64,000 bases of DNA, taken from positions 5,640,501-5,704,500 of the forward strand of contig NZ_CP098806.1 of assembly GCF_023822005.2 (NCBI RefSeq), written 5' to 3'. The notes beneath the pieces are model-generated. The model did no database searches and had not been told where the DNA came from. It saw nothing but the letters and a program-made list of their open reading frames with translations. A program made the position numbers and the translations under genes. This DNA is from Dyadobacter fanqingshengii (lineage in GTDB: Bacteria; Bacteroidota; Bacteroidia; Cytophagales; Spirosomataceae). Positions 63,812-64,000 of the stretch are shown in pieces (the first letter of the stretch is position 1; the number at the start of each line of letters is the position of its first letter).

Positions 63812-64000
63812 TCAATGGCCGCCGACCACTTCCACGCCGCTTATGCCCTTGGTTTCCACGGTTATGTTCCGCAGCGGAGCCGCATGCTTTTTGAAATCCT
63901 GGATAATTTCCAGCACATCATAATCGATATTCATGGACTTGCTGCCGTCGATCACGACGGTGGCATTATCGGGCAAGTTGTCTAAGGTTGCGCTAATACT
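63812..64000 (-). CDS. SulP-family anion transporter, C-terminal STAS domain (partial)
   Basis: The frame enters from the right edge and ends at TGA (63814-63812), giving 62 C-terminal residues. The visible part has [21 protein letters not shown] (split, about 8-28 of the fragment) and a following helix [10 protein letters not shown] and strand ITVETKGI, the layout of the STAS domain at the end of SulP sulfate/bicarbonate transporters. The stretch between it and the ECF operon holds two terminators. Being only the tail, SulP identity is likely but not proven; a stand-alone STAS protein is possible. Confidence 0.75.
   Translation of the reverse strand, partial: SISATLDNLPDNATVVIDGSKSMNIDYDVLEIIQDFKKHAAPLRNITVETKGISGVEVVGGH

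Overview
The window reads as ordinary chromosome of a Bacteroidota bacterium, most like the Cytophagales family Spirosomaceae (Dyadobacter-like; the genus is an inference). Supporting signs are PorQ of the type IX secretion system, a transketolase split into two subunits, a DUF4494 protein, a Tat-targeted Gfo/Idh/MocA oxidoreductase paired with DUF1080 domains, weak Shine-Dalgarno signals, and promoters of the TTG-N19-TAnnTTTG type. About 60 genes are densely packed. I found no rRNA, tRNA, CRISPR array, insertion sequence or prophage.

Layout. 0-3.5 kb: LpxH-like gene cut by the left edge, OmpA-family protein, unknown exported protein, DUF4494. 3.7-12.2 kb, plus strand: LEA14-like lipoprotein, polytopic membrane protein, exonuclease III, Uma2-type nuclease, RluE-type pseudouridine synthase, MutS, nucleoside symporter-like MFS protein. 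12.3-20.4 kb, minus strand: RRM protein, SMP-30-like protein, HEAT/double-DUF1080 protein with its Tat oxidoreductase, acyl-CoA carboxylase beta subunit. 20.4-25 kb, plus: PorQ, PhoX-like lipoprotein, imelysin-like/di-heme peroxidase fusion. 25-32 kb, minus: ModF-like ABC ATPase, PfpI-like protein, ClpB, LysA, PyrF. 32-38 kb: RfbC, a second DJ-1-family protein, a four-gene signalling cluster (unknown protein, 7TM protein, histidine kinase, LuxR-type regulator), then a sparse AT-rich stretch with SelW-like, Hsp20 and unknown genes. 38-50.6 kb: MetG, epimerase, TPR protein, glycosyltransferase, two M16 peptidases around a GH43-like lipoprotein, TPR protein, amidohydrolase, IspF. 50.7-56 kb: heptad-repeat coiled-coil protein, divergent sigma/anti-sigma pair, HAD phosphatase, and a two-gene membrane module with histidine-rich motifs. 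56-64 kb: NlpC/P60 lipoprotein, FAH-family protein, M23 peptidase, Bcp peroxiredoxin, split transketolase, ECF sigma with its partners, and the end of a SulP/STAS transporter.

How the genes work together. Most are housekeeping: mismatch repair, pyrimidine, lysine and isoprenoid synthesis, tRNA charging, envelope maintenance. The less ordinary parts are (i) the 53.2-56.0 kb module, possibly metal- or copper-related; (ii) the 33.6-36.2 kb 7TM/kinase/regulator cluster with a Cys-tailed protein; (iii) the PhoX-like plus imelysin/cytochrome pair; (iv) the exported Gfo/Idh plus DUF1080 pair, a probable 3-keto-sugar route. No single locus is provably a new system; (i) and (ii) are the best candidates.

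Start codons were moved from the longest ORF to the family-consistent start wherever the extended N-terminus looked spurious. All identifications come from reading motifs, not from database searches.
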